Origin: CAZCEC01 sp964497615
Lineage (GTDB): Bacteria > Chloroflexota > Anaerolineae > Anaerolineales > UBA6663
Reading direction: 5' to 3'
Length of the DNA: 64,000 bases
NCBI GenBank assembly: GCA_964497615.1
Contig: CAZCEC010000001.1
Coordinates: 62,001-126,000 of the forward strand
In this document: positions 61,199 to 64,000 of the stretch, in pieces
How the letters are laid out: the number at the start of each line of letters is the position of its first letter
Position numbering within the stretch: position 1 is the stretch's first letter
Notes under the pieces: model-generated
What the model was told of the DNA's origin: nothing
The model's database searches: none
The model's input: the letters and a program-made list of their open reading frames with translations, nothing else
Position numbers and translations under genes: made by a program

Positions 61199-61204
61199 TA
61201 TAAT
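61199..61204 (+). promoter_or_regulatory. -10 box giving a near-leaderless transcript
   Basis: TATAAT with 8 nt before the ATG at 61213; no Shine-Dalgarno between them. It marks the start of a new transcription unit after the hydroxylase cluster. Confidence 0.45.
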
Positions 61205-61212
61205 CCTTGGCT

Positions 61213-62004
61213 ATGGAACATCGCATTCAGGAAGTCAACGGCCTGCGCCTGCACTACACGGTCGCGGGTGCCGGGCCGGACTTAGTCTTCGTGCACGGCT
61301 GGGGCTCATCCCGCCGCATGTGGACCACCTTTCTCCCCGACTTGGCGCGCCAGTTCCGCTGCTGGACCCTGGACCTGCCCGGCTTTGGCGACTCGGAGAA
61401 GCCCGCGCCTCGCTGGTATTCGATCCCCAACTTCACCGCCATCGTGGCTCAGTTTATTGACGGCCAGCGCATTGCCCCGGCGGGTGTGGTGGGCCACTCG
61501 ATGGGCGGCATGGTCGTGCTCAACCTGGCCGCCCGCCGCCCGGCCGTCGTTCAGCGGGTCGCCGCCATCAACCCGGTCGTTTCCGGCCGCGCCACCCTGC
61601 GCCCCCTGGCCCGGCCCAAGACCAGCACCCGCGTGCTCGATTGGTTCTTGCGCTTGTCCCCCAGCCTGATGCAGCCCTTGCTCACCCACCCCCTGGGCCA
61701 TCGGGTGGGCGGCCTCACGCAGTTCCGCCGCCGCACTGAGGACTTCACCAAGAGCAACGCCGAGTCGCTCATGTCCAGCGGGCGCGCCATCGTCACCTAC
61801 GATGTCACTCCCTTCCTGGATCAAGTCTCCGCGCCCACCCTGGTGTTGGTCGGCGCCAAGGACATCAACGTTCCCCCGAGCGAAGGCCGCCGGGCCGCCG
61901 CTCGCATCCCCGGCGCCCGCCTGCTGGTGATGCCCACCGGCCACTTGCCCACCGACGAGCGCCCAGCTGAGACCCTCCGCCACCTTCAGAGGTTCTTTAG
62001 TTGA
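61213..62004 (+). CDS. Alpha/beta hydrolase
   Basis: A 263-residue hydrolase. The oxyanion region is VFVHGWGSSRRMW, the nucleophile elbow VVGHSMGGMVVLN (Ser), the acid Asp in LVGAKDINVPPSE and the His in MPTGHLPTDE. Substrate unknown. ATG 61213 is used; the TTG two codons earlier is too close to the -10 box. Its stop overlaps the start of thpR. Confidence 0.92.
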   Translation: MEHRIQEVNGLRLHYTVAGAGPDLVFVHGWGSSRRMWTTFLPDLARQFRCWTLDLPGFGDSEKPAPRWYSIPNFTAIVAQFIDGQRIAPAGVVGHSMGGMVVLNLAARRPAVVQRVAAINPVVSGRATLRPLARPKTSTRVLDWFLRLSPSLMQPLLTHPLGHRVGGLTQFRRRTEDFTKSNAESLMSSGRAIVTYDVTPFLDQVSAPTLVLVGAKDINVPPSEGRRAAARIPGARLLVMPTGHLPTDERPAETLRHLQRFFS

Positions 62005-62618
62005 AGTACCGCCTCTTCACGGCCCTGGAATTGCCCGCCCACCTGCAAGCCAGGCTGGCGGAGCTTCAGACGGTGTTTTCGGCCCAACTGCCGCCCCGCG
62101 TGGTGCGCTGGGTCAAGCCCGACGGCATCCACTTGACTCTTAAGTTCTACGGTGATGTGCGTGCCGAGCGAGTGTCCGAGTTTGAAGCCGCCCTCGACCG
62201 CGCCGCGAGTCGGGCCGGCGCTGCGGCGGCGGTGGGGCCCCTCACGCTGCGTGGTCTGGGCGTCTTTCCCTCACCATCGCGCCCACAGGTGCTGTGGGTG
62301 GGGCTGGAGGGCGATCTCGCGCCCTTGCACCGGCTGCAATTGGCGATTGAGGCCGAAGCGGAGGCGCTCGGCTATCCGCCGGATGAGCGGCCCTTTACGC
62401 CTCACCTGACCCTTGGCCGGGTGCGCGCTCGCCTGGCGCCCGCTGAGTTGGAAGCGCTGTTGGCGTTCCTGCGCCGGGCCCACGCCGAGCCCTTGGGCGA
62501 GTTCCGGCCATCGGTGCTGAGTCTCATGTCCAGCGACCGCCGCCCCATGGGTGCCGTCTACACTTCCATCCACGCTGTTGCCCTGGACCACAAGGAGAGA
62601 GCATCTGGAACCGCTTGA
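62001..62618 (+). CDS. thpR: RNA 2',3'-cyclic phosphodiesterase (ThpR/LigT)
   Basis: 2H phosphoesterase of 205 residues that opens 2',3'-cyclic phosphate ends of RNA. Both His-x-Thr motifs are present: GIHLTLKFYGDV and PFTPHLTLGRVRA. RLFTALELPAHLQARLAEL is the family start. It begins with a TTG overlapping the stop of the hydrolase gene, and its last 14 bp overlap rsfS. Confidence 0.93.
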   Translation: MKYRLFTALELPAHLQARLAELQTVFSAQLPPRVVRWVKPDGIHLTLKFYGDVRAERVSEFEAALDRAASRAGAAAAVGPLTLRGLGVFPSPSRPQVLWVGLEGDLAPLHRLQLAIEAEAEALGYPPDERPFTPHLTLGRVRARLAPAELEALLAFLRRAHAEPLGEFRPSVLSLMSSDRRPMGAVYTSIHAVALDHKERASGTA

Positions 62619-62952
62619 TCTCGCCCGCAGCCTGGTCGCCGCCCTCGAAGACAAGAAGGCCGAAGACATCCTCCTCCTCGACCTGCGCGGCCAATCCATC
62701 TTCACCGATTACTTTGTTATATGCACCGGCACCAGCGAGCGCCAGCTCGGCGCGCTGGCCGAGGCCGTTGCCGAGACGGCCCGCAAGGCCCACCGCCTCA
62801 AGGCGCCCCGCACCGAAGGGCACGCCGCCGGCGGCTGGCTGCTGATGGACTTCGGCAGCGTCATCGTGCACGCCTTTTCGGCCGCTCAGCGCCGCCGGTA
62901 TAAGCTGGAAGAGCTGTGGCAGGAGGGGAAGATCGTCGTGCGGATTCAGTAG
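62605..62952 (+). CDS. rsfS: Ribosomal silencing factor RsfS, probable CTG start
   Basis: Binds ribosomal protein L14 and blocks subunit joining during nutrient limitation. The 115-residue protein matches RsfS: DLARSLVAALEDKKAEDILL, DLRGQSIFTDYFVICTGTSE, GWLLMDFGSVIVHAFS and YKLEELWQEGK. The family N-terminus lines up with Leu-Glu-Pro-Leu, whose first codon is CTG at 62605, with AAGGAG exactly 7 nt upstream. No ATG or TTG is available there; a GTG at 62551 would add 18 residues without a Shine-Dalgarno. A rare CTG start is therefore likely. It overlaps thpR by 14 bp and ends at a strong hairpin. Confidence 0.93.
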   Translation: MEPLDLARSLVAALEDKKAEDILLLDLRGQSIFTDYFVICTGTSERQLGALAEAVAETARKAHRLKAPRTEGHAAGGWLLMDFGSVIVHAFSAAQRRRYKLEELWQEGKIVVRIQ

Positions 62953-62978
62953 GGACGCCCGCCCACGCGGGCGTCCCT
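62951..62978. terminator. Strong hairpin between rsfS and ndk
   Basis: AGGGACGCCCGC and GCGGGCGTCCCT form a perfect 12-bp stem with a CCAC loop, beginning in the rsfS stop codon. It separates two convergent genes and can act in both directions, though no T-run follows. Confidence 0.7.
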
Positions 62979-62991
62979 GCTGGGCAGTCGT

Positions 62992-63441
62992 CTATTCGAA
63001 GGACCAGCGCTCGCCGTCGCGTTCCCAGGCGACGATCTCGCCTGGCGCAAACCACAGTTTCAACTCGAACTCGGCCGTCTCGGGCTTATCCGAGGCGTGG
63101 ATCAGGTTGCGGCCAATGTCGAGCCCCAGATCGGCGCGGATGGTGCCCGGCGCGGCTGCCGTGGGGTTGGTGGCGCCCACTGTTTGGCGTACCGCCTCGA
63201 TCGCCTTCGAGCCTTCCCAGGCCATCACCACCACCGGCCCCGAAGTAATGTACTGAATCAAGCCCGGATAGAACGGCTTGCCCTGGTGCACGGCATAGTG
63301 CTCCTCGGCCAGCGCCTGGCTGACGGCCTGGAGCTTCAGGCCCGCGAGCCGCAATCCGCGCCGCTCCAGCCGCGCAATGATCTCTCCGACCAGGGACCGC
63401 TGCACGCCGTCGGGCTTGATAATGACAAGTGACTGTTCCAA
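62992..63441 (-). CDS. ndk: Nucleoside diphosphate kinase
   Basis: Transfers the gamma phosphate from NTPs to NDPs through a phosphohistidine. The 149-residue protein opens MEQSLVIIKPDGVQRSLVG and has the active-site region RADLGLDIGRNLIHASDKPE, with the catalytic His in N-L-I-H-A-S-D (usually H-G-S-D). The start is TTG 63441 with GGAGG 5 nt upstream. A hairpin at 63477-63499 separates it from the gene upstream. Confidence 0.95.
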   Translation of the reverse strand: MEQSLVIIKPDGVQRSLVGEIIARLERRGLRLAGLKLQAVSQALAEEHYAVHQGKPFYPGLIQYITSGPVVVMAWEGSKAIEAVRQTVGATNPTAAAPGTIRADLGLDIGRNLIHASDKPETAEFELKLWFAPGEIVAWERDGERWSFE

Positions 63442-63476
63442 CACAACCTCCACTAATGAATTGAGCGGCAAAGTGA

Positions 63477-63499
63477 CGGGCCGGGCACAGCCCGGCCCG
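63477..63499 (-). terminator. Terminator-like hairpin before ndk
   Basis: CGGGCCGGGC-ACA-GCCCGGCCCG, a perfect 10-bp stem with a 3-nt loop, located 28 nt after the TPR-like gene and 35 nt before the ndk start. It probably ends or attenuates the upstream transcript. Confidence 0.6.
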
Positions 63500-63527
63500 C
63501 CTCTGCCTGATTGGGACACGGGCGAGA

Positions 63528-64000
63528 CTAGATCTTTTCGAGCGCCATCCGGTAAGCGTCCAGGGCCTCCGCCAGCCGGTCCTGCCGGGCATAGGCGTCG
63601 CCCAGCACCCGCAGGACGGGCGCAGTTGGCTTCGCCTGGTGCACCAGCGCCTCCATTTCGCGAATGGCCTGGTCCAGGTGCTCGCCGGAAGTGACCCACG
63701 CGCCATAGCGTTCAGCGGCGGCGCTCAGGTCCTGGTCCGCGGCCTGCGTGGCCGGGATAGGTGCGGCAGTCTGCGGCTGCGCCAATGGGCCCGTCGCCCG
63801 GGCCGCTGCCTCCGGCTCCACGCGTTTCGCTTCCAGGCGCTCTTGCACCAACCGGCGCGCGGCCGCCTGCTCGGCGCGCTGCTCCGCGAAGCGGGCCTCG
63901 ATCTCGGCCTCGCGTTCGCGCCGCGTGGCCGCCAGCCGTTCCGCCAGCCGCGCCAACCGATCCAGGTCCCCCGTCTGTGGCCGGTCGCTGGATGGCTGTT
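63528..64000 (-). CDS. TPR-like protein with coiled-coil region (N-terminus cut by window end)
   Basis: Partial protein; the frame stays open to the last base with no stop. The visible part starts with a charged, probably coiled-coil stretch (LAERLAATRREREAEIEARF, then QRAEQAAARRLVQERLEAKR), then a Pro/Ala-rich linker and a C-terminal tetratricopeptide-like segment (VLRVLGDAYARQDRLAEALD, AYRMALEKI). It resembles the scaffold tail of many Chloroflexota proteins; the function cannot be told. Codons on from 63956 could supply a TTG start, but the open frame suggests more protein beyond. Confidence 0.6.
   Translation of the reverse strand, partial: QPSSDRPQTGDLDRLARLAERLAATRREREAEIEARFAEQRAEQAAARRLVQERLEAKRVEPEAAARATGPLAQPQTAAPIPATQAADQDLSAAAERYGAWVTSGEHLDQAIREMEALVHQAKPTAPVLRVLGDAYARQDRLAEALDAYRMALEKI

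Overview
The window is 64 kb of very GC-rich bacterial DNA. It carries one run of 10 Ns (52624-52633), so it comes from a scaffold, probably a metagenome-assembled genome. The gene content fits Chloroflexota (Anaerolineae/Caldilineae-like): F420 biosynthesis genes, pyrrolysine-free MttB methylamine-type methyltransferase, several xanthine-dehydrogenase-type molybdenum hydroxylases, eukaryotic-like Ser/Thr kinases with extracellular sensor domains, phytanoyl-CoA dioxygenase-like enzymes and an LysM protein. The phylum is inferred from gene content only; no rRNA, tRNA, CRISPR array or insertion sequence was found.

Layout. 1-3666 (minus): a cytochrome P450 cut by the window edge and a two-gene isoquinoline-oxidoreductase-type hydroxylase. 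4170-7720: a six-hairpin glycosidase with a good promoter and a secreted LysM/C39-like peptidase. 7926-13609: an operon of MttB-family methyltransferase, molybdopterin oxidoreductase, corrinoid protein and UroD-like methyltransferase, a candidate methyl-transfer pathway for a quaternary amine. 13578-18122: SAM methyltransferase, Gfo/Idh/MocA oxidoreductase, GH4 alpha-galactosidase-like enzyme and a PhyH dioxygenase. 18123-23341: two membrane Ser/Thr kinases and a VWA-domain membrane protein. 23810-31460: SHMT-like PLP enzyme, RHH-PIN toxin-antitoxin pair, GH28-like beta-helix protein, PhyH plus SDR pair, DUF1697 protein and M1-type peptidase lipoprotein. 31556-39162: ABC exporter, two divergent citrate synthases (one fused to a helix-turn-helix), MacB-like permease, a b561-like membrane protein and a CoA transferase.

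39397-61193 is the most coherent block: 18 genes, all on the plus strand. It holds two xanthine-dehydrogenase-type complexes. Complex A is an FAD subunit plus an FeS-Mo fusion; complex B is an FAD-FeS fusion plus a separate Mo subunit. It also holds the maturation genes xdhC, yqeB and a yqeC-mocA fusion, and ssnA. YqeB, YqeC and SsnA are markers of selenium-dependent molybdenum hydroxylases. Interleaved with these are the late F420 pathway (cofE, a FbiB-type nitroreductase, cofD, cofC), an F420:NADP oxidoreductase, two F420-dependent oxidoreductase candidates and a CBS-regulated pyrophosphatase that would remove the PPi made by CofC and MocA. A large protein of unknown family resembling nucleoside phosphorylases sits inside the complex B operon. 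The simplest reading is catabolism of purines or other N-heterocycles by Se/Mo hydroxylases with F420 redox chemistry nearby.

61213-64000: housekeeping genes (alpha/beta hydrolase, thpR, rsfS with a probable CTG start, ndk) and a TPR-like protein cut by the window end.

Signals beyond genes: a 33-bp dispersed repeat in four intergenic copies; a different repeat inserted in frame in the complex A iron-sulfur domain; four start codons placed 6-8 nt after a perfect TATAAT, suggesting leaderless mRNAs; a 22-bp operator-like dyad before the HTH-citrate synthase; and several strong hairpin terminators.
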